A DNA stretch of 32,150 nt from Croceibacterium_A sp965977975 (GCA_965977975.1 CBHCZH010000025.1:1-32150); one strand, 5' to 3'; shown: positions 7,597 to 16,036, numbered from the stretch's first letter. The notes: generated from the letters alone by a model not told the origin. A program made the numbers and translations.

Positions 7597-8892
7597 ATGT
7601 CGCCCTTCCCCTGGACCGATCTTGCCATTCTCGCCGCGCTGATCCTGCTCAACGGGGTCTTCGCGATGTCGGAGCTGGCGATCGTCTCGGCCCGCACGGC
7701 GCGGCTGAGGATGGCGGCCGAACGCGGCAGCGGCGGCGCCAGGATGGCGCTGCAGCTCGCCGCCAATCCGGGTAAGTTCCTCTCGACCGTGCAGATCGGC
7801 ATTACGCTGGTCGGCATTATCGCCGGCGCCTACTCGGGCGCGACGCTGGGCGGCCCGACGGCGGAGCGCCTCGCGCTGCTGGGAGTGCCGGCCAAGATGG
7901 CCGACGACGCCGGGTTCGTGCTGGTGATCGCGCTGACGACTTATTTCAGCCTCGTCGTCGGTGAGCTCGTGCCCAAGCAGCTGGCGCTCCGCGCGGCGCA
8001 GCCGATCGCGGTGACGATGTCACGGCCGATGGCGTGGTTGGCGACGGCGGCCGCGCCGTTCGTGTGGCTGCTCGATACGTCTTCCAACCTGATCATGCAG
8101 CTGCTCGGCATTCGCCATCGCGGCGGCCATTCGTTGACCGCGGAGGAACTGCACATGCTGTTCAGCGAGGCGACCCATTCGGGCGTGATCGAAGAGCAGG
8201 AGCGGGCGATCATGTCGGGCGTGATGCGTCTCGCCGATCGCCCGGTGCGCGAGCTGATGACCCCGCGCACCGAGCTCGACTGGCTCGATGTCGCCGCCAG
8301 CGAGGAGGAGACGCGCGCCACGATCGCCGAATCGGTGCATTCGCTGCTGCCCGTCGCCGACGGTTCGGTCGACAAGATGCTCGGCGTGGTCAAGGTGCGC
8401 GACGTGCTCGCGGCGATGGTCGCGGGCGAGCCGGTCGAGCTCGCCGCCCTAGTGCGCAAGGCCGAGGTAGTCCCCGACCAGCTCGATGCGATGGACGCGC
8501 TGCGCCTGCTTCAGCAGTCGGGCACCGCGATGGCGATGGTGCACGACGAATACGGCCACCTCGAAGGCATCGTCACTCCGGCCGACTTGCTCGCCGCGAT
8601 CGCCGGCACTTTCGCCAGCCACCAAGACGAAGGCGACGAGCCGATGCTGGTCGAACGCGCCGACGGCTCGCTTCTGGTCGCAGGCGCGATTCCGGCAGAT
8701 GCGCTTGCCGAGCGTCTCGGGCTCGAATTCTCCGAGGACCGCGAATTCGCGACCGCGGCGGGCTACGTCCTCTCGGTGCTCAAGAAGCTGCCGCACGAAG
8801 GCGAGCACTTCACCGACCAGGGCTGGCGCTTCGAGGTCGTCGACATGGATGGGCGCAAGATCGATAAGCTCTTAGTCAGCAGAGCCGACTAA
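7597..8892 (+). CDS. CNNM-type transporter with CBS and CorC/HlyC domains (hemolysin family)
   Basis: A 431-residue integral membrane protein with the standard order: DUF21/CNNM transmembrane domain (about 1-170; LNGVFAMSELAIVSAR at 18-33, ISLV-like helices with VGELVPKQLALR at 121-132), a CBS pair (about 215-330, starting VRELMTPRTELDWL), and a C-terminal CorC_HlyC domain (about 350-430). Relatives are implicated in magnesium or cobalt homeostasis; the older name hemolysin is historical. The conserved Ser-Glu of AMSELA and the ELVPK motif are intact. ATG at 7597 gives the typical N-terminus with little upstream ribosome-binding signal. The 157 bp upstream, shared with the divergent OmpA-type gene, hold no other gene. 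Downstream lies a large inverted repeat. Confidence 0.92.
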   Translation: MSPFPWTDLAILAALILLNGVFAMSELAIVSARTARLRMAAERGSGGARMALQLAANPGKFLSTVQIGITLVGIIAGAYSGATLGGPTAERLALLGVPAKMADDAGFVLVIALTTYFSLVVGELVPKQLALRAAQPIAVTMSRPMAWLATAAAPFVWLLDTSSNLIMQLLGIRHRGGHSLTAEELHMLFSEATHSGVIEEQERAIMSGVMRLADRPVRELMTPRTELDWLDVAASEEETRATIAESVHSLLPVADGSVDKMLGVVKVRDVLAAMVAGEPVELAALVRKAEVVPDQLDAMDALRLLQQSGTAMAMVHDEYGHLEGIVTPADLLAAIAGTFASHQDEGDEPMLVERADGSLLVAGAIPADALAERLGLEFSEDREFATAAGYVLSVLKKLPHEGEHFTDQGWRFEVVDMDGRKIDKLLVSRAD

Positions 8893-8910
8893 GAGCGTTC
8901 TTTGTCTTGG

Positions 8911-9135
8911 CCTCAAGCGCCGGCGGGCCCCATCCAGGGCCCTTGGCTTCCGGCCTAACGGCCGACGCGCGTTCGCGCTTGCGGGCGGCCGTTCGCCGCC
9001 CGAACCATTCCAGGCATCGCAGTAAAGTGGTGGTTCGGTCCGCGACCAGCGGACCGCAAGGCCGAACGGCCGCCCGCAGCGCCGAAGGCGCGAGGATAGC
9101 CAAGCGGCCCGGGTGGGCCGCGCCGGCGCTTGAGG
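8911..9135. repeat. Large imperfect inverted repeat (about 225 bp) with internal hairpins
   Basis: The left arm 8911-8994 and the right arm 9064-9135 are imperfect reverse complements. The outermost 15 bases match exactly (CCTCAAGCGCCGGCG at 8911-8925 against 9121-9135), and the inner ends match over 16 bases (GCGGGCGGCCGTTCG core; 8979-8994 against 9064-9079). The centre holds two more hairpins: CGAACCA/TGGTTCG (9001-9007, 9031-9037) and GGTCCGC-GACCA-GCGGACC (9037-9055). It lies between the stops of two convergent genes. No target-site duplication is obvious. It could be a mobile palindromic element, an extended terminator, or a structured RNA. Confidence 0.8.
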
Positions 9136-9150
9136 CGCAATCAAATGAAA

Positions 9151-9181
9151 GGTTATTCCCGGCGATCAGCCGGGAATAACC
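9151..9181 (-). terminator. Rho-independent terminator overlapping the end of the DUF3035 gene
   Basis: A perfect 13-bp inverted repeat (GGTTATTCCCGGC, 5-base loop GATCA, GCCGGGAATAACC) spans 9151-9181. The stop codon of the DUF3035 lipoprotein gene lies in the loop. Read on the minus strand the stem is followed by TTTCATTTGATT, an interrupted U tract, so it most likely ends the ileS-lspA-lipoprotein transcript. Confidence 0.7.
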
Positions 9182-9576
9182 GCCCGCGCGTCCTGGCCGT
9201 CGCCCTCGGGCGCGGCGATGATGGTGCGGGTGGTGGTGCCCTTGTCGACCGTGAAGGTGCCCGGATCGCCGACCGCCGAGCGGATGCCGGGCTCGGACTC
9301 GCCGGCGCGGTCGAGCGCGCTGGTCTCGGCCGCGCTGCGGGGCGACGGGCCGCCGAACAGCGCGTCCAGAGCCTGTTGCGCCGCCGTGCCTTCGGCCGGG
9401 CGCGGGGCGCCGGGCTGCGGCGGGGTGAGCGCGAAGTCGGGCGGGACCACCAGCGGCGCCTGGCGCTGCACGGCGAACTCGTCGGGCCGCTCGCGGCTGA
9501 GCACGCCGCCGCTGCCGCACGAAGCGAGCAAGGCGGCGCCCGATGCGACGAGGATGATCTTGGTGGCCTTCGGCAT
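9166..9576 (-). CDS. DUF3035 (BamF-type) lipoprotein
   Basis: The 136-residue protein starts MPKATKIILVASGAALLASC, a clean signal peptide with lipobox LASC and lipidated Cys20. The mature part is polar and proline-rich, with RPDEFAV and PLVVPPDFALTPP (about 29-53), the signature of DUF3035; that family has been linked to BamF, an accessory lipoprotein of the outer-membrane BAM complex in alphaproteobacteria. Function here is inferred from the family. The frame is open 35 codons further upstream, but ATG at 9576 is chosen because it starts the signal peptide and lies 1 nt past the lspA stop. It follows ileS and lspA, fitting since LspA must process its signal. The stop sits in the loop of a terminator hairpin. 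Confidence 0.8.
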   Translation of the reverse strand: MPKATKIILVASGAALLASCGSGGVLSRERPDEFAVQRQAPLVVPPDFALTPPQPGAPRPAEGTAAQQALDALFGGPSPRSAAETSALDRAGESEPGIRSAVGDPGTFTVDKGTTTRTIIAAPEGDGQDARAVIPG

Positions 9577-9577
9577 G

Positions 9578-10174
9578 TCAGGAATTCTCCGCGGATTGGT
9601 CGACCGGCAGCTCCGCTTGCGGCGCGTGATTTTCCCCCTGCGGGGCTGGCGGTTTCTCGCGCATGAACAGCGCGCGGGCAAGGATTATCAGCACCCCGAT
9701 CGTGATCGCCGCGTCGGCGACGTTGAAGATCAGGAACGGACGACATACGCCGTCCTCGTAGCTCGGACAGAGATATGGGGGGATGCCCCGAAAGTGCAGG
9801 TCGGCATAGTCGATCACGTAGCCGAGCTTGAACCGGTCCTGGATGTTGCCGATGGCGCCGCCGAGGATCAGGCCGAGGCCGGCGATCTCGAACAGGACGC
9901 GTTCGCGCAGCATCCAAACGAACACCACGATGGCGATCAACCCCGTCACCGCGACCAGGCCCCAGCGCATCTCGGGCGATGTCGCCTCGAACATGCCGAG
10001 CGACACGCCGAAGTTCTGCGTCCAGCGCAGATCGAAGAACGGCAGCAGGTCGATCACTCCGACCTCGCGCAGCCGCCACGGGCCGACGACCATTTCCTTG
10101 ATCCAACGGTCGAGGCCGTAGACGATCGCGGCGAGCACGAGCCCGATCGCACGGTTGCGCCAGGACCGGCTCAC
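9578..10174 (-). CDS. lspA: Lipoprotein signal peptidase (signal peptidase II)
   Basis: LspA is an inner-membrane aspartyl protease that removes the signal peptide from prolipoproteins after lipidation. A GTG start at 10174 overlaps the ileS stop by four bases (GTGA) and gives 198 residues. The catalytic aspartates are visible in NIQDR (D113) and FNVADA (D154), and four hydrophobic helices are present (about 8-22, 75-89, 96-110, 152-170). The segment between the catalytic motifs is extended (about 127-147, IPPYLCPSYEDGV) and carries two cysteines, C136 and C144, not usual in short LspA versions. The C-terminus is a polar tail. The frame could be extended upstream to 10270 inside ileS, but that part is a shadow of ileS. 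Confidence 0.95.
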   Translation of the reverse strand: MSRSWRNRAIGLVLAAIVYGLDRWIKEMVVGPWRLREVGVIDLLPFFDLRWTQNFGVSLGMFEATSPEMRWGLVAVTGLIAIVVFVWMLRERVLFEIAGLGLILGGAIGNIQDRFKLGYVIDYADLHFRGIPPYLCPSYEDGVCRPFLIFNVADAAITIGVLIILARALFMREKPPAPQGENHAPQAELPVDQSAENS

Positions 10175-13167
10175 GAGACGGCATCCAGCTGGGCGACGGC
10201 GTCCTCGCAGCGATGGCACAGCGCGCCATCCTCGGACACTTCGGGGAGATGGCGCCAGCAGCGACCGCATTTATGATCGGTAGTCCGGGTCACCTGCGCA
10301 ACATCTCCAAAATCGACTGATGCAACGATGAACAATTCAGCCAATTCTGCGGGACTTTGACGTAATGAACCTCGCTGAATCGTGACCTTAGCCTCAAGGC
10401 TCGAGCCGATCACTTTTTCTCGCCTCAGTGGCTCTATCTCGCCAAGGATGCTGTCGCGCAGGGCGCGAAGATCCTCCCACTCCTTGTGTCGGTTGAACTT
10501 GATCAATTCCGGGTTCGTAAATTCGCTGGCATCATCACCGAACGAAATTTCCGGCCATTCCAGCAAATGCACGCTGCCGCCCTCGGGATAGCGGCTCTGC
10601 CACACTTCCTCCGCCGTGAAGACCATGACCGGCGCGGCGTAGCGGATCAGCGCGTGGAACAGCGTGTCGAGCACCGTGCGATAGGCGCGGCGAGCCAGGT
10701 CGCTGGGCGCGTCGCAGTAGAGGCGGTCCTTGCGGATGTCGAAGTAGAACGCCGACAGGTCCTCGTTGCAGAAATCGATCAGCGCGCGGGTGTAGGTGTT
10801 GAAATCGAAATCATCCACCGCCTGGCGCAGCTTGGCGTCGAGCTCAGCCAGAAGCGCGAGCACGTAGCGCTCGAGCTCGGGCATGTCCTCGACCGGCACG
10901 CGCTCCGCTTCCGCAAACCCATCGAGCGCGCCGAGCAGGTAGCGGAAGGTGTTGCGCAGCTTGCGGTACTGGTCGGCGACGCCCTTGAGGATCTCGGGCC
11001 CGATCCGGTGGTCCTCGGTGTAATCGACCGACAGCGCCCAGAGGCGGATGATGTCGGCGCCGTATTCCTCCATCACCTTGTTGGGATCGACGGTGTTGCC
11101 GACGCTCTTCGACATCTTCTTGCCCGCGGCGTCCATCGTGAAGCCGTGAGTCAGCACCGCCTTGTACGGCGCCCGGCCGCGCGTGCCGCAGCTCTCGAGC
11201 AGCGAGCTTTGGAACCAGCCGCGGTGCTGGTCGGAGCCTTCGAGATAGAGATCGGCGGGCCACTGCAAGTCGGGCCAGCGGCCGGATTCGAGCACAAAGG
11301 CGTGGGTCGAACCGGAATCGAACCACACGTCGAGAATGTCGACGATCCGCTCATAGTCGGCCGCGTCGTAAGCGTTGCCGAGCAGGGCCCGCGCGTTGGC
11401 GTCGGACCAGGCGTCGACGCCCTTCTCCCTGATCGCCGCGACGATCCGCGCGTTGACTTCGGGATCGACCAGGTACTCGCCGGTCTTGCGGTTTACGAAC
11501 AGCGTGATCGGCACGCCCCAGGCGCGCTGGCGGCTGAGCACCCAGTCCGGCCGCTGCTCGACCATCGAGCCGATCCGGTTGCGGCCTTTCTCGGGGACGA
11601 AGCGGGTCTGGCCGAGCGCTTCGAGCGCGAGCTGGCGTAGCGTCTCGGGCGGCTCCTGCGCGCCGCCTTCGTTCTCCCAGCGCTGCTCGGGCCGGCTGTC
11701 GAGATGCTCGAGGATCGGCTTGTCCATCGGCACGAACCACTGCGGCGTGCAGCGGAAGATCACCTTGGCTTTCGAGCGCCAGCTGTGGGGATAACTGTGC
11801 TGATAATCGGTGGACGCGCTGAGGAGAGCGCCTGCCGCGCGCAAGTCGGCGCAGACCGGCCCGTCGGGTGCGTTGAACTTGGGGTTGATCACCGACATCG
11901 AGCGTTCGTCGGTGCGCGGCAGCCAAGCCCAATCCTCGCGGTAGCGGCCGTCGGCCTCGACCACGAACTTGGGCTCGAGCCCGTGCGCGCGGCACAGCTC
12001 GAAATCGTCCTCGCCGTGGTCGGGCGCCATGTGCACGAGACCGGTGCCGGTCTCGGTGGTGACGAACTCGCCCGGCAGGAACGGCCGCGGCTCCGCGTAG
12101 AACCCGCCAAGGTGGTGCATCGGGTGGCGGGCGACGGTGCCGGCGAGGTCGGAGCCGTCAATAACCATGCGATAGACGTCCGGCTTCACACGGATGTGAA
12201 GGACTTCTCTCGGGCGGCCGTGGTCCACGTTCAGCTGCTGCTCGATCGCCTTAGCGAACTCATCGACGCGCCCGACGGCAATCAGGAACACGCTATCCGC
12301 GAATCTCGCATTCGCTTTGCGGTTCTCCTCGAGGAGTTCTTCCTCGCTCAGCGCCGATGAGCTTGCAAAGCAGTCGAGGACAACCTGAAGATATTTGATG
12401 TCCGGACCATAGGCGATCGCTTGGTTGGCGGGGATTGTCCAAGGGGTGGTCGTCCAGATGACGGCCTTGGCACCTACCAAAACCTCAATCGGGCTCTCGA
12501 CAATCTCGAACGCCACGTCGATTTGGGTCGAGACAATATCCTCGTACTCGACCTCGGCCTCGGCCAGCGCGGTCTTCTCGACCGGGCTCCACATCACCGG
12601 CTTGGCGCCGCGGTAAAGCTGGCCGCTCTCGGCGAACTTCAAGAGCTCGCGCACGATCGTCGCTTCGGCCTCGAAGTGCATCGTCAGGTAGGGATTGTCC
12701 CAGTCGCCGCCGATGCCGAGGCGCTTCAATTGCTCGCGCTGGGTGTCGACCCAGTGCTGCGCATAGGCGCGGCACTCGGCGCGGAATTCCTCGACCGGGA
12801 CCTGGTCCTTGTCGAGCTTCTTCTTGCGGTACTGCTCCTCGACCTTCCATTCGATCGGCAGTCCGTGGCAGTCCCATCCGGGTACGTAAGGCGCGTCCTT
12901 GCCGAGCAGCGTCTGCGTGCGCACGACCATGTCCTTCAGGACGTGGTTGAGCGCGTGGCCGATGTGCATGTCGCCGTTGGCGTAAGGCGGGCCGTCGTGG
13001 AGGATGAACTTCTCGCGCCCTTTGCGCGCCGCGCGGACCTGCTCGTAAAGCCCCTCGGCTTCCCAGCGCGCGAGAATGCCCGGCTCCTTCTGCGGAAGGC
13101 CGGCTTTCATCGGGAAGTCGGTCTTCGGCAGGAAGACCGTGTCTCTGTAATCGCGCTGCTCGCTCAT
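10171..13167 (-). CDS. ileS: Isoleucyl-tRNA synthetase
   Basis: This 998-residue class I synthetase charges tRNA-Ile. The HIGH motif is at 68-71 (GDMHIGHALN) and KMSKS at 684-688. The CP1 editing domain with WTTTPWTIPAN and the GTGLVHMAPDHGEDD segment separates the Rossmann halves. Near the end, CGRCWRH and CHRC form the C-terminal zinc site. ATG at 13167 begins MSEQRDYRDTVFLPKTDFPM, the normal N-terminus. Two internal parts differ in composition: around residues 210-330 (about 12180-12540) and 870-960 (about 10290-10560), where G+C drops clearly below the rest (27 of 60 bases in 10321-10380). The frame is unbroken across both. It is followed directly by lspA. Confidence 0.97.
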   Translation of the reverse strand: MSEQRDYRDTVFLPKTDFPMKAGLPQKEPGILARWEAEGLYEQVRAARKGREKFILHDGPPYANGDMHIGHALNHVLKDMVVRTQTLLGKDAPYVPGWDCHGLPIEWKVEEQYRKKKLDKDQVPVEEFRAECRAYAQHWVDTQREQLKRLGIGGDWDNPYLTMHFEAEATIVRELLKFAESGQLYRGAKPVMWSPVEKTALAEAEVEYEDIVSTQIDVAFEIVESPIEVLVGAKAVIWTTTPWTIPANQAIAYGPDIKYLQVVLDCFASSSALSEEELLEENRKANARFADSVFLIAVGRVDEFAKAIEQQLNVDHGRPREVLHIRVKPDVYRMVIDGSDLAGTVARHPMHHLGGFYAEPRPFLPGEFVTTETGTGLVHMAPDHGEDDFELCRAHGLEPKFVVEADGRYREDWAWLPRTDERSMSVINPKFNAPDGPVCADLRAAGALLSASTDYQHSYPHSWRSKAKVIFRCTPQWFVPMDKPILEHLDSRPEQRWENEGGAQEPPETLRQLALEALGQTRFVPEKGRNRIGSMVEQRPDWVLSRQRAWGVPITLFVNRKTGEYLVDPEVNARIVAAIREKGVDAWSDANARALLGNAYDAADYERIVDILDVWFDSGSTHAFVLESGRWPDLQWPADLYLEGSDQHRGWFQSSLLESCGTRGRAPYKAVLTHGFTMDAAGKKMSKSVGNTVDPNKVMEEYGADIIRLWALSVDYTEDHRIGPEILKGVADQYRKLRNTFRYLLGALDGFAEAERVPVEDMPELERYVLALLAELDAKLRQAVDDFDFNTYTRALIDFCNEDLSAFYFDIRKDRLYCDAPSDLARRAYRTVLDTLFHALIRYAAPVMVFTAEEVWQSRYPEGGSVHLLEWPEISFGDDASEFTNPELIKFNRHKEWEDLRALRDSILGEIEPLRREKVIGSSLEAKVTIQRGSLRQSPAELAELFIVASVDFGDVAQVTRTTDHKCGRCWRHLPEVSEDGALCHRCEDAVAQLDAVS

Positions 13168-13216
13168 GGAGCGCGCGCCTTAGCGGCGGGGCGGGCGGAC
13201 TGCAATTTGTTCGCGC

Positions 13217-13230
13217 GGAAAGCGCTTTCC
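13217..13230. promoter_or_regulatory. Candidate operator: perfect 14-bp palindrome upstream of ileS
   Basis: GGAAAGCGCTTTCC lies 50 bp before the ileS start inside the 234-bp space between ribF and ileS. A perfect palindrome around a central CG with AAA/TTT flanks resembles operators of the LacI/GalR regulator family. No regulator gene is in the window and the likely -35/-10 of ileS is not clear, so this is a site prediction. Nothing else coding is seen in 13168-13401. Confidence 0.4.
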
Positions 13231-13401
13231 TACAGCGTGCAGTATCGGGCAGAGGATGGCCATGCCCGATTCCCGTTCGCCACCTGGCCCTGTCGTGCTT
13301 TCGCCAAAGGTCACATCGAATGCGGCCGCGTGAAGAACTAAGTCATTCTAACCGAAAGGAAACCACCGGAAGGTCGCAAGGCGGAAAAGCTAGGATCTGC
13401 G

Positions 13402-14331
13402 TCAGGTGCCCAGCAGCTCCCACGCCCGCGCGCAGTCCTCGGTCATTTGCGCGGTAAGCTCGGCGAGGTCGGCGAATTTCGCCTCGGGCCGCAGGAAGTG
13501 GTGCAGCGCGACCTCGATCTCGCGGCCGTAGAGGTCGCCGCCAAAGTCGAAGAAATACGGCTCGAGCAGCTCCTTGGGCGGATCGAAGCTCGGGCGGATG
13601 CCGAGGTTGGCGGCGCCCTTGAGGAGCTCGCCGCTCCCGATCACGCGCCCGGTCACCGCATAGATGCCGTACCGCGGTCGCAGGTAGGTGCCGAGCTCGA
13701 GGTTGGCGGTCGGATAGCCGATCGCGCGTCCGCGTTTGTCGCCATGCTGGACTGTGCCGCGCACCGCGAAAGGCCGGGTCATCAGCCGCGCCGCCGTCTC
13801 GCAGTCGCCGGCCTTGAGCGCGTCGCGGATGCGGCTCGAGGAGACCGCCAGGCCGCCCTCGGTGACCGGACCGACGGTTCGCGCCGACACGCCGTGCCGC
13901 GCCCCCTCGTCGGCGAGCAGCGCGACATCGCCGCCGCGGCCCTTGCCGAAGGTGAAGTCCTCGCCGGTTACCACCCCCGCGGCGCCGATGTCCCGGGCAA
14001 GCAGCTCGGCGACGAAATCCCGGGCCGTCGTCGCCGCCAGCTCGTCGTCGAACTGGAACACCAGCATCGCGTCCGCGCCGGCCGCCGCGAAGAGCTCCTC
14101 GCGCTGGTCGAGCGTGGTCAGGCGGAACCATGGCACATGCGGGGCGAAATGACGCACCGGGTGAGGATCGAAGGTGGCGACGATCGCCGGGCGGCTTTCG
14201 CTCCGCGCCCATTCCACGGCTTCGGACACGACCGCCTGGTGCCCGAGGTGGAACCCGTCGAAGTTGCCGAGCGCCACGATCGCGCCGCGCAACGACTCAG
14301 GCATCGTGTCGCGGTGACCGAGCCGGGTCAC
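13402..14331 (-). CDS. ribF: Bifunctional riboflavin kinase / FAD synthetase
   Basis: RibF phosphorylates riboflavin to FMN and then adenylylates it to FAD. The 309-residue product has the N-terminal adenylyltransferase domain with GNFDGFHLGH (22-31, the HxGH nucleotidyl transferase motif) and SSSRIR (164-169), and the C-terminal kinase domain with GDKRGRAIGYPTANL (197-211) and the PYFFDFGGDLYGREIEV region. Length is typical. ATG at 14331 overlaps the stop of the upstream dipeptidase gene by four bases (ATGA). It is the last gene of the gpmA-to-ribF cluster; the flavin product also serves EtfAB and other flavoenzymes. No FMN riboswitch is seen. Confidence 0.96.
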   Translation of the reverse strand: MTRLGHRDTMPESLRGAIVALGNFDGFHLGHQAVVSEAVEWARSESRPAIVATFDPHPVRHFAPHVPWFRLTTLDQREELFAAAGADAMLVFQFDDELAATTARDFVAELLARDIGAAGVVTGEDFTFGKGRGGDVALLADEGARHGVSARTVGPVTEGGLAVSSSRIRDALKAGDCETAARLMTRPFAVRGTVQHGDKRGRAIGYPTANLELGTYLRPRYGIYAVTGRVIGSGELLKGAANLGIRPSFDPPKELLEPYFFDFGGDLYGREIEVALHHFLRPEAKFADLAELTAQMTEDCARAWELLGT

Positions 14332-15527
14332 GCTCCTCCTCCCACTGGCGCGAGGGGAGCGATACCGGCGCGGATCACTCGCAGCGCGTTGCCGCCCATC
14401 ACCGCGCGAATCTCGTCGGGGGTGAAGCCTGCGTCGAGCAGCGCCTGGGTTACCTGGACGAGCTGGGCGGCATCGAACCGCGTCGTCACCGAGCCGTCGA
14501 AGTCGCTGCCAAGCGCGACGTGCTCGATCCCGACAATGTCGCGCACGTGCCGCATCGCCTTGGCGATATCGCGCGGCGAGGTACCGCAGACCGCACCGTC
14601 CCAGTAACCGATCCCGATCAGCCCGCCGGTGCGGGCCACGCCGCGGATCTCGGCGTCAGTCAGGTTGCGGTTGACGTCACAGGTCGCCTGGACGCCGCCG
14701 TGGCTCGATATCACCGGCCGGCGCGCCATCGCGAGCACCTCGGCGACGCATTGCCGGCTGCAGTGCGCGAGGTCGACGATCATGCCGATGTCCTCCATCC
14801 GCCGCACGATCCCGCGCCCGAACTCGGTCAGGCCGCCCTTGGTCTCACCGTGCATCGACCCGGCGAGCTCGTTGTCGAAGAAATGCGTCAGGCCCGCCAT
14901 GCGAAACCCAGCGGCATGAAGCCGGTCGAGGTTCTCCGCCTTACCTTCGAGATTATGCAGCCCTTCGACCGAAAGCATCGCTCCGACCGGGTAGCCCTTG
15001 CCGGCCAGCTCGCGTCGGTCGACCAACATGTCGACGTGGCCAGGCCGCGTCACTCCGATCAGCCGGTCGGACTCTCGCGGCAGGGAGCGGTCGAGTTTGG
15101 CGGCGTGGAACAGCGAGCGTTCGGTCAGCGAGTTCCACGTCCTGAAGGGCTGCAGCTGGGCGATCGCCAGCAACGTGATGTTGTCGAGCGCATCAGCACT
15201 GTTGCGGTCGTAGTTGAGCCCGCGCGGACTCTTGGTAACCGAGGAAAACACCTGCAGTGCAACGTTGCCGTCGATCATGCGCGGCAAGTCTTCATGCCCG
15301 TGGCCGTGGCGCTCGAGCAGGTCGCGCCGCCACATCAGGCTGTCCGAGTGCAGGTCGACGATGACAAGCGTGGAGTGAAGCGCCCTGGCTTCGGCGGAAA
15401 CCGCGATCAGCGGCTGGCCGTCGATCCGATTCAGGTCGCGGTCGACCCAGCCTGGCACTACCCCAAAAAAGCCGATCCCCGCGACGAGCAGCAGCGCGAG
15501 CGCTCCCCAGGCCAGCCTGCGCCTCAA
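14328..15527 (-). CDS. Membrane dipeptidase (peptidase family M19)
   Basis: The 399-residue protein is a renal-dipeptidase-like zinc hydrolase of family M19. An N-terminal hydrophobic segment (about 6-25, WGALALLLVAGIGFFG) acts as a signal anchor, so the enzyme is probably periplasmic. Metal-binding residues are visible: DLHSD (H60, D62), SVEGLHN (E188), DLAHCS (H255), SSHGG (H276) and GSDFDG (D342). It probably cleaves dipeptides, including those containing D-amino acids, but the substrate is unknown. ATG at 15527 overlaps the folA stop by four bases. Its position between folA and ribF links it to housekeeping metabolism only by co-transcription. Confidence 0.93.
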   Translation of the reverse strand: MRRRLAWGALALLLVAGIGFFGVVPGWVDRDLNRIDGQPLIAVSAEARALHSTLVIVDLHSDSLMWRRDLLERHGHGHEDLPRMIDGNVALQVFSSVTKSPRGLNYDRNSADALDNITLLAIAQLQPFRTWNSLTERSLFHAAKLDRSLPRESDRLIGVTRPGHVDMLVDRRELAGKGYPVGAMLSVEGLHNLEGKAENLDRLHAAGFRMAGLTHFFDNELAGSMHGETKGGLTEFGRGIVRRMEDIGMIVDLAHCSRQCVAEVLAMARRPVISSHGGVQATCDVNRNLTDAEIRGVARTGGLIGIGYWDGAVCGTSPRDIAKAMRHVRDIVGIEHVALGSDFDGSVTTRFDAAQLVQVTQALLDAGFTPDEIRAVMGGNALRVIRAGIAPLAPVGGGA

Positions 15528-16036
15528 CGCGTGCGCTCCGCCGCGCTGGCGGCGCCCTTTTCAAGCGTGACGAAGCTGTGCGCGGGCCACCTGCCGTCGG
15601 CGGCACGTTCCTCGCGCGCAGTCTCGATCCAGCCGGGTCCAGGATAGGGCATTGTGACGTCGCCGGTCGTGTCCTCGTGGACTTCGGTCAGCTCGATGCG
15701 AGTCGCCCACGGCATGAACAGCTCGTAGATTTCCGCCCCACCAATCACGCTGATGTCGCCATCTCCGGCCAGCGCGAGCGCCTCATCGACCGTGTAGACA
15801 GGTTCGGCCCCTGGCGCCGACCAGTCGCGGTTGCGGGTGAGCACAATATGCCGCCTGCCCTTCAACGGTTGCGGGAAGCTCTCGAAAGTTTTGCGGCCCA
15901 TGATCATTGGCGTGCCCATGGTATGGGCGACGAAACGCTGCAGGTCTTCCTTGATGCGCCACGGAACCATGCCGTCGCGCGCGATAACTCCATTGTCGGC
16001 GCGCGCTATCACGTAAACGATGTCCCGCTCAGGCAT
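15524..16036 (-). CDS. folA: Dihydrofolate reductase
   Basis: FolA reduces 7,8-dihydrofolate to tetrahydrofolate with NADPH, supplying one-carbon carriers to purine and thymidylate synthesis. The product of 170 residues starts with the beta1 strand RDIVYVIARADNGVIARDG. Substrate-binding Asp is D31 within VPWRIKEDLQRF, MGRKTFES (46-53) is the NADPH-binding turn, and ISVIGGAEIYE (95-105) the conserved Gly-Gly segment. ATG at 16036 shares one base with the purK stop (TGATG), a coupled junction. Trimethoprim sensitivity cannot be judged. purE/purK immediately upstream share the purine demand. Confidence 0.95.
   Translation of the reverse strand: MPERDIVYVIARADNGVIARDGMVPWRIKEDLQRFVAHTMGTPMIMGRKTFESFPQPLKGRRHIVLTRNRDWSAPGAEPVYTVDEALALAGDGDISVIGGAEIYELFMPWATRIELTEVHEDTTGDVTMPYPGPGWIETAREERAADGRWPAHSFVTLEKGAASAAERTR

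Noticed and set aside
8907..9179. Short open frames inside the 8911-9135 inverted repeat
   Set aside because: They appear on both strands because the sequence is palindromic and G+C rich. They have no ribosome-binding site and no family resemblance.
14130..15647. A 505-codon plus-strand frame opposite ribF and the M19 peptidase
   Set aside because: Shadow frame; both minus-strand genes show complete catalytic motifs.
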